A DNA stretch of 64,000 nucleotides. Source: Kistimonas asteriae (GTDB lineage: Bacteria > Pseudomonadota > Gammaproteobacteria > Pseudomonadales > Endozoicomonadaceae). Location: contig NZ_JAEVHF010000003.1 of assembly GCF_018263925.1 (NCBI RefSeq), positions 248,001-312,000 of the forward strand, given 5' to 3'. Shown here one piece after another: positions 1 through 9,533 of the stretch. Made by a program: the position numbers and the translations under genes. The notes below the pieces were generated by a model. It did no database searches and was not told where the DNA came from. It was given only the letters and a program-made list of their open reading frames with translations. Each line of letters starts with the position of its first letter. Within the stretch, counting starts at the first letter, position 1.

Positions 1-90
1 GACTGCTTCAGTTTCTAGACAAAATGAAAGACGCCACCCAAACTATTTTGTAACCAAAAAAACAAAGCGTATCTTCCAAGGAGCGGAGTC

Positions 91-549
91 ATGCCCTCAT
101 CTATTCGCATTCATCAACACGGCTTTACCTTGATTGAGCTGATGATTGTGGTTGCGATCATCGGTATTTTGTCAGCTGTAGCGATTCCTGCTTACCAGGA
201 TTACACTAAGCGTGCACATATCTCAGAAGGCTTGAATATGGCTTCTGGCGTCAAAGCGGCGGTGTCTGAATACTATGCTTCTGAAGGTAGCTGGCCGACT
301 TCCAATGCCATGGCTGGCCTTGATAATACGCTCTCAGGGAATGCCGTTAAGAGTGTAGCCGTACAGGCTGATGGTTCAATCTTGATGACATACAACAGTA
401 AAGTGATCGATGATGCCAAGCTATTACTGAAACCGACGGCAACCAATGGCGCTATTCAATGGCAATGTGCTGCTGTATCAGGGTCCGGTATGAAAACAGC
501 TTACTTACCATCCAACTGTCGCAATACTGCCACTATTTCTTCGCCCTGA
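91..549 (+). CDS. pilA: Type IV major pilin, PilA-like
   Basis: Structural subunit of a type IV pilus. The prepilin has a short basic leader ending in Gly11, followed by Phe12 and the classic hydrophobic N-terminal helix ([14 protein letters not shown]), with Glu16 at the mature Glu5 position. This is the site where PilD cleaves and N-methylates. Cys126 and Cys143 near the C-terminus can form the usual disulfide-bounded D-loop. At 152 residues it has normal pilin length. An AAGGAG ribosome site lies just before the ATG. No other pilus gene is in view, so assembly genes lie elsewhere. It could be a minor or competence pilin, but size and D-loop favour a major pilin. Confidence 0.9.
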   Translation: MPSSIRIHQHGFTLIELMIVVAIIGILSAVAIPAYQDYTKRAHISEGLNMASGVKAAVSEYYASEGSWPTSNAMAGLDNTLSGNAVKSVAVQADGSILMTYNSKVIDDAKLLLKPTATNGAIQWQCAAVSGSGMKTAYLPSNCRNTATISSP

Positions 550-785
550 TCGCCATAAACAGTGAACCGTGTACCTATTGCGAGATAACATTGGATACAC
601 GGCTTCGCATTTACTTATACCTGTGAGTCCAACAACCTCGGACAAAAGCACCCTGAAGCTTTTTCTGCAACGCTTGAAATTAGGACTTCGTTTTTGCCAT
701 CAACCAGACAATTACTTACAATCGATAATCATCATTTATCTATTCTTGATATAAATTTATACACCGGAGTGTTATCAGCAAACGG
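550..785. other. Pilin-degS intergenic spacer
   Basis: About 236 bases between two plus-strand genes. A 61-codon reading frame at 569-754 has a composition with no recognisable features and no convincing ribosome site, so I treat the stretch as non-coding. It probably holds the pilin transcript end and the promoter of the downstream protease gene, but I see no clear terminator hairpin. Confidence 0.5.
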
Positions 786-1925
786 ATGAAGCATTCACTG
801 CGTTATTTCGGCTGGCCTGGCTTATGTGGGCTGCTTCTTGCCATCGTGCTCTTGCAACTCTTTCCCCAGCTGCGTGGCGTTCATTTTTCCGCCGAGAACA
901 AGACGGGGAATCTTTCCAGCGCTTTCTCAGGGCCATATTCTTACAATGATGCGGTTGAACGTGCAGCCCCCTCTGTAGTCAATATCTTTACCACACGGGC
1001 CATACGCCGTCCTCCGGCAGAGCTTGATAACCCACTCCTGCATGATGCCTACAGTTATGACCGGGTGCCCCGCCGCCAGCGCATCCAATCGAGTCTCGGA
1101 TCCGGCGTCATTGTGCGGCCTGAAGGGTATATCCTGACCAACAACCACGTCATCGCCGGTGCTGATGACATTATTATTGCCCTGCAGGATGGCCGTGAAA
1201 CCCACGCGACCATTATCGGCTCCGACCCGGAAACCGATCTTGCCGTATTAAAAATTCAGCTGGATAACCTACCCGGCATTACCTTGACTGACTCACAGAC
1301 TATCCGCACCGGCGATGTCGTGTTGGCTATCGGTAACCCTTTTGGCTTGGGGCAGACCGTCAGCATGGGCATCATCAGTGCAACCCAGCGCAATCTCCGG
1401 CTAAGCACCTATGAGAATTTCATTCAGACGGATGCCGCCATCAACATTGGCAATTCTGGCGGTGCACTGGTTAACGCCCGGGGAGAACTGGTGGGTATCT
1501 CAACCGCCCTGTTGACCAGCGACGGTGGTAGCGAGGGGCTGGGCTTCGCCATTCCCTCCAATCTGGCCAACCAGGTATTGACCTCCATCATCGAAGAGGG
1601 CCGGGTAGTCCGTGGCTGGCTGGGCATTGAGTCCCAGGCATTGACACCAGAGCTGGCTTCGGCCTTCGGGCTTGGGCCCGGCAATGGCATCTTGATTTCG
1701 GGTATTTATGACAACAGCCCGGCGTCTGAAGCCGGTCTGCAACGGGGCGATGTCATCATCAGCATCAATAACATGGAAGCCAACGACGGCAAGCAGATCA
1801 TGAACCAGGTGGCGAACCTGCACCCAGGCAGCGAAGTCCCCATTACGGTGTTACGTGGCGGTGAAACCGTCAGCCTGGTATCAATGGTCGGAGAACGCCC
1901 CCCCTTGCTGGGTAGTCGCCATTAA
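786..1925 (+). CDS. degS: DegS/AlgW-type periplasmic serine protease
   Basis: Membrane-anchored trypsin-like protease of the HtrA family. DegS/AlgW proteins sense misfolded outer-membrane proteins through a PDZ domain and cleave the anti-sigma factor RseA/MucA, which starts the envelope stress response. Residues 11-27 form one N-terminal anchor. The catalytic triad is visible as His121 (TNNHV), Asp151 (ETDLAV) and Ser224 (GNSGGA). One C-terminal PDZ domain follows from about residue 275. One PDZ and 379 residues point to DegS/AlgW; DegP has two PDZ domains. It converges on hisD, the same neighbourhood as algW in pseudomonads. Confidence 0.92.
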   Translation: MKHSLRYFGWPGLCGLLLAIVLLQLFPQLRGVHFSAENKTGNLSSAFSGPYSYNDAVERAAPSVVNIFTTRAIRRPPAELDNPLLHDAYSYDRVPRRQRIQSSLGSGVIVRPEGYILTNNHVIAGADDIIIALQDGRETHATIIGSDPETDLAVLKIQLDNLPGITLTDSQTIRTGDVVLAIGNPFGLGQTVSMGIISATQRNLRLSTYENFIQTDAAINIGNSGGALVNARGELVGISTALLTSDGGSEGLGFAIPSNLANQVLTSIIEEGRVVRGWLGIESQALTPELASAFGLGPGNGILISGIYDNSPASEAGLQRGDVIISINNMEANDGKQIMNQVANLHPGSEVPITVLRGGETVSLVSMVGERPPLLGSRH

Positions 1926-1930
1926 GTCAA

Positions 1931-1956
1931 AGGCAGCAGGTTGTTCACTGCTGCCT
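1931..1956. terminator. Hairpin between degS and hisD
   Basis: A perfect 9-bp stem (AGGCAGCAG pairing with CTGCTGCCT) with an 8-nt loop lies between the convergent ends of degS and hisD. Its placement fits a shared terminator. No run of T follows on either strand, so intrinsic termination is uncertain. Confidence 0.4.
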
Positions 1957-1968
1957 GAGAATGACGAC

Positions 1969-3288
1969 CTAATCATTTATACGGTATTCAGCAGATCGGG
2001 CATGAGCCGTTAAGCTCTCTCCCCGTGCCAGCACAGATGCTACCTTCCCCATCTCTGAAGCACCCTCTGCGGAAAAGCGAATCAGCGATGAACGCTTCTG
2101 GAAATCATACACCCCCAGTGGCGATGAAAACCGGGCGGTTCCCGAGGTGGGAAGCACATGGTTTGGCCCTGCACAGTAATCCCCCAGCGCTTCTGCGGTA
2201 TATCGCCCCATGAATATCGCACCGGCATGGTGAATAGACGGCACCAGCGCATCCGGGTCAGCCACAGATAGCTCCAGGTGCTCAGGCGCAATCCGGTTAC
2301 ACAGGGCCACGGCCTCTTCCAGGTCAGCCACCTGAATCAACGCGCCCCGATTATTGATAGAAGCAGCAATAATATCCCGGCGCTCCATCTCAGGCAGCAA
2401 CCGGTTCATGGCATCCTCGACCTGATCCAGCCAGCCACTATCCGTTGCAATCAAAATGGCCTGGGCGTCTTCATCATGTTCTGCCTGGGAGAACAGATCC
2501 ATGGCAATCCAGTCCGGCTCGGTACCACCGTCGGATATCACAAGAATTTCAGACGGCCCGGCAATCATATCAATGCCAACCTGGCCATAGACCATCCGTT
2601 TCGCTGTCGCGACATAGATATTGCCAGGGCCCACAACCTTGTCGACTTTCGGGATGGACTCTGTACCCCAGGCCAGCGCCGCCACGGCCTGGGCTCCACC
2701 GATGGTAAAGATCCGATCAACCCCGGCAATCGCCGCGGCAGCCAATACCATCTCATTAACAACACCATCAGGCGTGGGCACCACCATGACAATCTCGGAC
2801 ACACCTGCCACTTTCGCAGGAATCGCATTCATCAAAACCGACGACGGATAGGCGGCACGCCCGCCGGGGACATAAATGCCCACCCGTTCCAGGGGCGTCA
2901 CCTTTTGCCCCAGCACCGTGCCATCATTCTCCTCATACTGCCAGGATGATTGCTGTTGCTTTTCATGGTACCTGCGGATACGGTCTGCGGCACATTGCAA
3001 GGCATCGAACTCGGCATCAGAGATGGCTTTCAGCGCTTCTGCTATCCGCTGTTCACTGAGTTCCAGCTCAGCCATCGTTTCGGCGGTAACGCGATCGAAG
3101 CGTCGGGTGAAATCGACTACTGCAACATCACCTTCATGGCGAACCCTGTCGACAATCTCAGCAACCGTTTGCTGTACAACCTTGTCAGAAACGGATTCCC
3201 AGGCGAGCAACTGATCCAGGCGATCATCAAAGTCCTCAGCACCTGCCACCAGACGAGCGGGCCTTAACAGTGACGGTGTAGCACTCAT
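1969..3288 (-). CDS. hisD: Histidinol dehydrogenase
   Basis: Catalyses the last two steps of histidine synthesis, the NAD-dependent four-electron oxidation of L-histidinol to histidine; zinc-dependent and cytosolic. The protein is full length at 439 residues. Family motifs include the central [11 protein letters not shown] segment, the GPGN-Y-VATAK signature, a [10 protein letters not shown] segment with Glu and His likely serving catalysis, and [14 protein letters not shown] near the C-terminus. Its ATG overlaps the hisG stop by four bases, so the two are translationally coupled. In pseudomonads hisC usually follows; here degS follows on the opposite strand. Confidence 0.96.
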   Translation of the reverse strand: MSATPSLLRPARLVAGAEDFDDRLDQLLAWESVSDKVVQQTVAEIVDRVRHEGDVAVVDFTRRFDRVTAETMAELELSEQRIAEALKAISDAEFDALQCAADRIRRYHEKQQQSSWQYEENDGTVLGQKVTPLERVGIYVPGGRAAYPSSVLMNAIPAKVAGVSEIVMVVPTPDGVVNEMVLAAAAIAGVDRIFTIGGAQAVAALAWGTESIPKVDKVVGPGNIYVATAKRMVYGQVGIDMIAGPSEILVISDGGTEPDWIAMDLFSQAEHDEDAQAILIATDSGWLDQVEDAMNRLLPEMERRDIIAASINNRGALIQVADLEEAVALCNRIAPEHLELSVADPDALVPSIHHAGAIFMGRYTAEALGDYCAGPNHVLPTSGTARFSSPLGVYDFQKRSSLIRFSAEGASEMGKVASVLARGESLTAHARSAEYRIND

Positions 3289-3950
3289 AACAACTCTCCC
3301 TTTTCGCGGCGCGCCCTGTCGACCGCGTCAGACAGGGTGTTGATCAATACGGACAACGATCGGTGCTTCACCTTCATTGCCGCCTTGTTCACCACCAACC
3401 GCGAGCTGATATCAGCGATAAGCTCGCGAGGCTCCAGTCCATTGGCCCTGAGCGTATTCCCGGTATCCACCACATCAATGATACGATCCGCCAGGCCAAT
3501 CAGCGGCGCGAGCTCCATGGAGCCATAGAGCTTGATAATGTCGACCTGCTGCCCAAGACCGGCATAGTAACGCTTGGCCACATTGACAAATTTGGTCGCC
3601 ACACGCAGCCGCTTGCCCTGTATATCCTGCTGATCAACCGGTGCCGCTGTCATCAGCCGGCAACGGGCAATATTCAGATCCAGGGGTTCATAGAGTTCCT
3701 GGGAGCCATGCTCCATGAGGACATCCTTACCGGCAACACCAAGATCGGCGGCCCCGTATTCAACGTAAGTCGGCACATCACTGGCGCGAACGATCAACAA
3801 CCTGACGTTGGGCTGGTTGGTCGGAATGATCAGTTTGCGGGTCTTTTCCACATCTTCGGCAGGACGGATATCCGCCGCTTCCAGCAAGGGACAGGTATCC
3901 CTCAGGATACGCCCTTTTGATAGCGCGATAGTGAGTACTTCATCTGTCAT
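3285..3950 (-). CDS. hisG: ATP phosphoribosyltransferase, short form
   Basis: First committed enzyme of histidine synthesis; joins ATP to PRPP to give phosphoribosyl-ATP. At 221 residues it is the short HisG(S) form, which lacks the C-terminal regulatory domain and normally needs HisZ for activity and feedback control. HisZ is not in this window. The start [15 protein letters not shown] and the PRPP-loop-like [14 protein letters not shown] are typical. In related genomes hisG directly follows murA; here murA is about 25 kb away beyond the T6SS island. The gene must therefore use a promoter in the short stretch before it or inside the island edge. Confidence 0.95.
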   Translation of the reverse strand: MTDEVLTIALSKGRILRDTCPLLEAADIRPAEDVEKTRKLIIPTNQPNVRLLIVRASDVPTYVEYGAADLGVAGKDVLMEHGSQELYEPLDLNIARCRLMTAAPVDQQDIQGKRLRVATKFVNVAKRYYAGLGQQVDIIKLYGSMELAPLIGLADRIIDVVDTGNTLRANGLEPRELIADISSRLVVNKAAMKVKHRSLSVLINTLSDAVDRARREKGELL

Positions 3951-4236
3951 TATTGTGTCCGGCGTCAGTTTTTATACGATGGTTTCAGCCTTTATGAGCG
4001 GATTCTGCCACAGACCGCATAGTGACTAAAGCGCTGATCAAACTTGAGTCATTTCCAACAGTCAACCAATTCAATGGGTTGAACAGGGGGAACTCTGTAG
4101 AGTCTAATGACGCACTTTCACAAAAACGTGTGTACCTACGTCATTCACAGACTGAGCAACACACAACCTCTGTTCAAAAATAGCTATAATTGTGTTCGAT
4201 ACCAATGCCAGTATTGAACAACTTGTAACAGAGTTG
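3951..4236. other. hisG upstream region and left edge of the T6SS island
   Basis: Roughly 285 bases between hisG (minus) and the first cargo gene (plus). It should contain the promoter of hisGD and one for the cargo gene. No strong sigma-70 pair, direct repeat or tRNA fragment stands out, so I could not define an attachment site at this edge. Confidence 0.4.
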
Positions 4237-4794
4237 ATGATTATGCCGCTAAATGTTCAACCTGAAAGCGATCCCGATTGGAGCAATATAGCCAATTGCT
4301 ACTCCTACGCCTGTAATGATAAACACCCCTCGAATGGGTATTTCGGAGGAGCAATACCTGGCTCCACAAAGGGAACACCTGCGTTTCCCGGTCCCGATTA
4401 CCATAACCGATTGATCACAGGAGCTATTGCTGACGGAATGAGATATTGCAGTGAAAATGATTTAACCCATTTACCAAATATTATAGATGGACATTACCTC
4501 GTCCTCCTTTTAGCCGACAACAATGGATTCCACTGGATGCGTTATGATCATTTTCTGAACAGATGGAGTTGGAAATCAGGTAATTCAGGCTCCGTTTATT
4601 ACAATGTTTTTAACGTATCGAAAAATTATTGCGAATACATCAACATGGAAAATCTGTCACGAGTTCTTACTTCGGAGCGAAAAAACTACATCTGGAATAC
4701 GGAAATGCAGTTCATTGCTTTTTTTCAAGTACCATTACGTGGAATCAATGTATCCTCACCAAGATTAAAACGAAAAAGTATGGCCATGTCTTAA
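4237..4794 (+). CDS. Cysteine amidase/protease-like protein, candidate T6SS cargo
   Basis: Unnamed protein of about 185 residues. It carries NCYSYACN (Cys21 from this start) and later FHWMRYD (His99), followed by a WSWKSG segment. I recognise this as a variant of a bacterial family with N-C-Y-x-Y-A and F-H-W-Y-R-x-D...W-S-H-K-x-G motifs, whose Cys/His pair fits a papain/NlpC-like hydrolase. Target is unknown: peptidoglycan, or a host or rival protein. The frame opens at a GTG at 4192, but no ribosome site supports it; ATG 4237 or 4243 look likelier. It is AT-rich compared with hisG, and no obvious immunity partner is beside it. Confidence 0.55.
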   Translation: MIMPLNVQPESDPDWSNIANCYSYACNDKHPSNGYFGGAIPGSTKGTPAFPGPDYHNRLITGAIADGMRYCSENDLTHLPNIIDGHYLVLLLADNNGFHWMRYDHFLNRWSWKSGNSGSVYYNVFNVSKNYCEYINMENLSRVLTSERKNYIWNTEMQFIAFFQVPLRGINVSSPRLKRKSMAMS

Positions 4795-4884
4795 ACACTT
4801 TTTATCAAACCTACAAAAACAGGTCTATTTAAGCATTCTAAATCAGGAAAAAGCATTCTAGGCAAGCAACAAGCACGTCTACAA

Positions 4885-5532
4885 TTAATAAGGAAGATCA
4901 TAATTTTTCCAGCAGATATTACTGTCAAAATACTTTACTAAATCCTGAGGTAATGATCTTCTTGCATCTATCGCCATATATTCCTCGCAGCCATCCGTAC
5001 CAAGTGCTGTTTGATAAAGAGCAATGGGTAGATATGAGCATATAGCACCAGAAAAAGCACCATTACCTGGGCGCAAAGCATCTGGAGGTGATTGGTGGCA
5101 GTTCCTATGTAAGTAATCTGCATGCTGCCGTGCTTTATGTCCAAACGATGATTTACCAAAAAACGCCGTTAATATTGAGGGTATATCATACACATTCTGA
5201 ACAGTGATACCGGCTTCTGAAGTAAAATTCAAGTTATCAAGTCTGCCATTATTATGAATCCAGTACATGGCTATATCTACTACTTTCTGGCCAACGTCTT
5301 CAACATTAAGCCGATAACACGACCAGCAATTACAGCTTGTTACATATATTTGATCCAGTGCCAACCCTCCCCAGCCTGTAAGGTGAATAATCCAAGGCAG
5401 TACAGACTCCGTTCCAGCAACGACAGCTGCATGTGTAATGAGATCCTCGGGCCTGCCGGAACGCTTATGATCAATAAGTACATCGCCAGATTGCAGCTCT
5501 CCAAAATGACGGAGAGCACCGTATACCTTCAT
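4885..5532 (-). CDS. Permuted papain-fold-like protein, candidate T6SS cargo
   Basis: A 215-residue protein with no confident family name. The N-terminus has LQSGDVLI, then His34 in a THAAVV strand. Much later comes Cys165 at the head of a helix (AICSYLPIALYQ), then a DARRSLPQDLVKYF tail. His before Cys, plus the G-D-h-h and C-S-x-h patterns, resembles circularly permuted NlpC/P60 enzymes of the YiiX/YaeF type, which act on amide or acyl bonds. This is motif reading only. It lies between another cargo gene and clpV, has no signal peptide, and could be a T6SS effector. An unrelated structural protein is the alternative. Confidence 0.45.
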   Translation of the reverse strand: MKVYGALRHFGELQSGDVLIDHKRSGRPEDLITHAAVVAGTESVLPWIIHLTGWGGLALDQIYVTSCNCWSCYRLNVEDVGQKVVDIAMYWIHNNGRLDNLNFTSEAGITVQNVYDIPSILTAFFGKSSFGHKARQHADYLHRNCHQSPPDALRPGNGAFSGAICSYLPIALYQTALGTDGCEEYMAIDARRSLPQDLVKYFDSNICWKNYDLPY

Positions 5533-5621
5533 AATCTTATATGCCTAAATGCCAAAGTGAGCAAGATCGACTACAAAAGGCTAACACTTTAAAGAAAATC
5601 TGGTTATAAAAAACAATAAAT

Positions 5622-8279
5622 TCAAGTAATCTCAAAAACGATTTGGTTAGTTTTAAGGCTTACATCAATATGATTGATTGGTAATCTCTCCGTCAAACGA
5701 TTTAAACACTCAACCGACAAACGAGGTAGCAGATTACGATTGACTAACTGCTCAATAGCGCGTGCACCAACCAGTGGATTATTGTTCCATGCAACCAGTT
5801 GCTCAACCACCGCGTCACTGACCGTCAGTGTTGCCTTGTACTGGTCAGCGACATTCTTGCGAATACGCTCCAACACCAGTCTGCAGATTTTCCGCATATC
5901 GTCTGCACCCAGGGGTAAATAGGGAACGATAACCACACGTCCCAGAAATGCGGGTTTGAAATAATTCAGCAACTCATTTTGGATAGCCTCAAGAATCTCA
6001 TCGCGCGTTGGTTTACGCTGATCACTTTGCAGGTATCGTTCGACGACATCCATAATTGCATAATCCGCCGCATTGGATGTCATAATGATAATGCTATTAC
6101 AGAAATTGACTTCCCGGCCTTCACTGTCACTAATACAGCCCCGATCGAATATCTGATAAAAAATATCGTGTACGCCTGGGTGAGACTTCTCCATTTCATC
6201 GAGCAACAAGACCGAATAAGGTTTACGCCTGACAGCTTCTGTCAACAGTCCCCCCTCTCCGTATCCAACATACCCCGCTGGTGACCCCAGCAATTGAGAA
6301 ATTTTATGTTCCTCCTTGAATTCAGTCATATTCAACGTCGTGAGATTTTGCTCACCACCAAATAGCTCTTCAGCCAGCGCCAGTGCGGTTTCCGTTTTAC
6401 CCACACCAGAAGGGCCACACATCAGGAAAACACCGGCGGGTTTACGACGATCCGACAGGCCTGCCCGACTGGTTCGAATGCACTGGCAAAGTTCTTTCAG
6501 CGCATCATCCTGGCCAATCACCCGCGCTGTCAGATGTGATTCCAGCGTCAGTAAACGCTGAATTTCATCTGACAGCATGTTATTGATGGGAATCCCTGTC
6601 CAACTGGACAATATGGAGGCAATAATCGCACTATCGACCCGGGGAAACACCATGGGCTGTTCTTGCTGGAGCTGCTCCAGCTCCTTACGCTGCTGCAGTA
6701 TTTTTGAACACTGAGCCTGAGACGACGGCTCCATGGGCATTTCTGTCTCGCTTTCCTGCTGCAAAAACGCATTATCCGCCTGTGCTTCCAAATCCGCGAG
6801 ATCCTCAACCAGCCCCCGTTCCTTTTTCCATCGTGCGTATAAATCATCCAGCGATTGCCGCGTGGTAACCCTTGCCTGGTCTAGCGTATCAAGACTCTCT
6901 TCAAGGTCAGCATGTCCGGCGGCCTGATCTCTACGCTGCTCATTGAGCTCACGCTCTATATAGGCATATTGGTGCTCAAGTTCTTCTATAACTTCAGGAA
7001 GCGCATGCCGGGAAAGGCCAACACGAGAACAGGCCGTATCCAGCAGGCTGATGGCTTTGTCAGGCAGCTGTTGTTCCGGTAAATAACGAACAGCAAGCTT
7101 CACCGACGACATCACTGCATCATCATGAATACGCACACCATGGTGCGCTTCCAGTGATCGGGCAACCCCCCGCACAATATGGCAGGACTCTTTTTCATCC
7201 GGCTCCAGCACCTTTACCAACTGGAATCGACGCGCCAATGCCGCGTCTTTTTCAAAATATTTTTTATACTCCGCCCATGTGGTTGCACCGATAGTCCGCA
7301 GCTCACCTCGGGCCAACGCCGGCTTCAACAAATTAGCCGCATCATTTTGTCCAGCCGCACCACCTGCGCCAATAAGGGTGTGCGCTTCATCAATGAATAA
7401 CAAAACAGGGGTTGGTGCACTCCTGACTTCATTCATCAGATCTTTAAGACGACTTTCTAACTCACCCCTGATACTGGCGCCCGCCTGCAACAAGCCCAAA
7501 TCCAATGTATGCAGTGCGACCCCCTTCATGCTTTCAGGGACTTCACCCGCAATAATACGTTGGGCTAATCCTTCAACAATGGCGGTTTTGCCCACGCCCG
7601 GATCACCGACCAGTATCGGATTGTTTTGGCGTTGGCGTGACAAGATATCGATAACCTGACGAATCTCTTTTTGACGACCGATGATCGGACGTAGCTCGCC
7701 ATTCCTGGCCGCATCGGTAAGGTTCACCGTATATTTATACAATGCACCCTTTGTAGATGCTCCGTTACCTGCGCTTTGAGGTTGAGACAACGAACTATCA
7801 GCAACACTATCGCCCGACCCCTGCCCTTCTGCCAGAGACTGCAGGCTTTCCAGTGATATTCTCTGTAATTCTCTTGCCATCGGAGAATCAAGAATGGTGT
7901 ACTGCGCCTTCTGCAATAACGCCAGCAGAAGGTCAAATGCCGTAATAACATCATGTTGGCAGTTTACCGAGGCGACCAGCCAGGCATCCTGAATCAGCGC
8001 CAGAATTGACATGGAAAGCGACGGTGTCCCTGTATCGCCCTTTTCCAGCTTGGCCAGTCGTGCTTCCAGATCCGTTAAGATGATTTGCCGGGACAGTTTC
8101 TGGGTGTTGATAACCGTTTCGATATCAGCTGTCGGTTCAGAAAACAGCATTAACAACCAATGCTCAATTTCAATGTATCGATGCTGATGCCGCACACACA
8201 GGCCCGCTGCAGATTCAAGTGACTTTCGCAAACTTGGGTCAAGTTTGCTGATCAGGGTCTTTAGTTCCAGCGATTGCAT
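5622..8279 (-). CDS. clpV: T6SS sheath-recycling ATPase ClpV (TssH)
   Basis: AAA+ unfoldase that extracts VipA/VipB (TssB/TssC) subunits from the contracted sheath so they can be reused. The N-terminal Clp-N double repeat covers about residues 10-140. The first AAA+ domain has Walker A GDPGVGKT at 225-232 and Walker B LLFIDEAH. A coiled-coil middle region follows, then a second AAA+ domain with GPSGVGKT and LLLDEMEK, then the ClpB D2-small domain. At 885 residues it has the usual ClpV length. The T6SS setting separates it from the chaperone ClpB. It is the last gene of the minus block that begins at vgrG. Confidence 0.95.
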   Translation of the reverse strand: MQSLELKTLISKLDPSLRKSLESAAGLCVRHQHRYIEIEHWLLMLFSEPTADIETVINTQKLSRQIILTDLEARLAKLEKGDTGTPSLSMSILALIQDAWLVASVNCQHDVITAFDLLLALLQKAQYTILDSPMARELQRISLESLQSLAEGQGSGDSVADSSLSQPQSAGNGASTKGALYKYTVNLTDAARNGELRPIIGRQKEIRQVIDILSRQRQNNPILVGDPGVGKTAIVEGLAQRIIAGEVPESMKGVALHTLDLGLLQAGASIRGELESRLKDLMNEVRSAPTPVLLFIDEAHTLIGAGGAAGQNDAANLLKPALARGELRTIGATTWAEYKKYFEKDAALARRFQLVKVLEPDEKESCHIVRGVARSLEAHHGVRIHDDAVMSSVKLAVRYLPEQQLPDKAISLLDTACSRVGLSRHALPEVIEELEHQYAYIERELNEQRRDQAAGHADLEESLDTLDQARVTTRQSLDDLYARWKKERGLVEDLADLEAQADNAFLQQESETEMPMEPSSQAQCSKILQQRKELEQLQQEQPMVFPRVDSAIIASILSSWTGIPINNMLSDEIQRLLTLESHLTARVIGQDDALKELCQCIRTSRAGLSDRRKPAGVFLMCGPSGVGKTETALALAEELFGGEQNLTTLNMTEFKEEHKISQLLGSPAGYVGYGEGGLLTEAVRRKPYSVLLLDEMEKSHPGVHDIFYQIFDRGCISDSEGREVNFCNSIIIMTSNAADYAIMDVVERYLQSDQRKPTRDEILEAIQNELLNYFKPAFLGRVVIVPYLPLGADDMRKICRLVLERIRKNVADQYKATLTVSDAVVEQLVAWNNNPLVGARAIEQLVNRNLLPRLSVECLNRLTERLPINHIDVSLKTNQIVFEIT

Positions 8280-8317
8280 AATTTAACGCAAAGGAATACT
8301 CGCAATTATTCAACCAA

Positions 8318-8620
8318 TTACGATTCACCTTCCTCATTAGGTGCCCCATCGTCAGCAGGGACAGTCTCTGATTCACCGTCTGTACTTGCGGACTTCTGCT
8401 GTATCGACGGTAATATTTCATTATCCAGAAAGATTTCAATGTCTTGCATTATCAACTGCTTGACCTCATCCATACCGACAGGCGCATCATCACCCACACG
8501 CCCGGCATTTACACTATCGACGAGTTCCGACACAATATTGCCAAGTGCTTCGCCCACATTGTCTCTCAACTTTGGAAGAATCAACCCTAGTTGAAACTTA
8601 AAAACAATATCATCACTCAT
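8318..8620 (-). CDS. Small acidic protein in the T6SS operon, unknown function
   Basis: A 100-residue protein I do not recognise. The N-terminal two thirds look helical, with a LILPKLRDNVGEALGNIV segment and VKQLIMQDIEIFLDNEILPSI. The last 25 or so residues are a disordered acidic tail rich in Glu, Asp and Ser. The frame opens at 8644, but TAGGA before the ATG at 8620 makes that the better start. It sits between clpV and the Hcp-like gene on the same strand, so it is probably co-transcribed. Size and charge would suit an adaptor or chaperone, but nothing shows that directly. Confidence 0.6.
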   Translation of the reverse strand: MSDDIVFKFQLGLILPKLRDNVGEALGNIVSELVDSVNAGRVGDDAPVGMDEVKQLIMQDIEIFLDNEILPSIQQKSASTDGESETVPADDGAPNEEGES

Positions 8621-8790
8621 GTAGATCCTACTCTTGCTCTGCACGCCCTATTTCTAATGCAATATTTCTATATGCAAAAAAAAAACGACTGACCAGCCTG
8701 TCTCACTTAGTACATCATCATCGTTGAATACAATGCACACACTACTGACGCCAACAAGTCATTATGCTTAACGCAGAAGATGTACAGCCT

Positions 8791-9351
8791 TTATGTTTCA
8801 GCAATGGTACTCATCTCGACTTCCGGTGTATCCAGATTATATTGAAAGGTTACAGCCGGCTCACGAGCCAATAACTTCCCTTTATTGTCCCTTTTGAATA
8901 AATAATCGATACGCAGGATTGTCCTGTAGGCAAGCCAATACCGTTCAAGCTTTCCGAGGTCTTCTTCCCAATTACATATCCTGACACCACCAAGCGTGTA
9001 CTGAAGCATGATATTCATACCTTTCTTGCCCGCCTCTTGCCGGGTTGCAATCACATCAACCGTAAGACTGGGCTCTGCCAGTGAGATGATATTTTCCAGA
9101 AAAAGTCCGGTTGTTAAATCGGGCTCCTTGCCAATATAAAACGGCATCAGGCTCGGCTTGTCAGAACCTGTTTCCTCTCCCGCCCCCACAGACATAGGCG
9201 CAAACCTATTAACCTGAACGGCGGCCTGACTAACCTCAAACCATTTGGCATTACTATCAAGATCCAGCCCCTGGGCAGTATCTATTACCGTGGTATCACC
9301 CTTGAAATAGTCAGAAAACTCACGAATAGCAACGTAAATACCCGTACTCAC
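8791..9351 (-). CDS. hcp: Hcp-like T6SS tube protein (TssD)
   Basis: Likely the ring-forming protein of the inner tube that is fired from the cell. The fold pattern matches Hcp: an N-terminal IYVAIREF strand, KWFEVSQAAVQVN (compare the WIEL..FQWGV strand), LFLENIIS, a VDVIATR strand and a closing VTFQYNLDTP strand. Sequence similarity to common Hcp is low. The open frame starts at a TTG at 9390, but AAGGTGG lies just before GTG 9351, which gives an Hcp-like N-terminus and 186 residues. Position between tssJ and clpV supports the call. No other Hcp is in the window. Confidence 0.65.
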   Translation of the reverse strand: MSTGIYVAIREFSDYFKGDTTVIDTAQGLDLDSNAKWFEVSQAAVQVNRFAPMSVGAGEETGSDKPSLMPFYIGKEPDLTTGLFLENIISLAEPSLTVDVIATRQEAGKKGMNIMLQYTLGGVRICNWEEDLGKLERYWLAYRTILRIDYLFKRDNKGKLLAREPAVTFQYNLDTPEVEMSTIAET

Positions 9352-9533
9352 AGCGCCCACCTTAATAGAAATTGACCAAAAGAAAGGCAATAGCCATTAC
9401 AATTTCAATGTATTAAAAATGTAAAAACCATCTGGGTGAAAGCAAATTTACACATTCAGTATCCCGCGCCGAAACCCTGAAGAACCATGCGAAATACAAC
9501 ACATATTACAAACCTTCCGTCATTAATGACGGC

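Noticed and set aside
569..754. 61-codon frame after the pilin gene
   Set aside because: No ribosome site, odd composition and no recognisable motif; the stretch looks like an intergenic region.
2278..2949. Long frame antisense to hisD
   Set aside because: It mirrors a clear hisD coding frame on the other strand and is rich in His, Arg and Asn, as shadow frames are.
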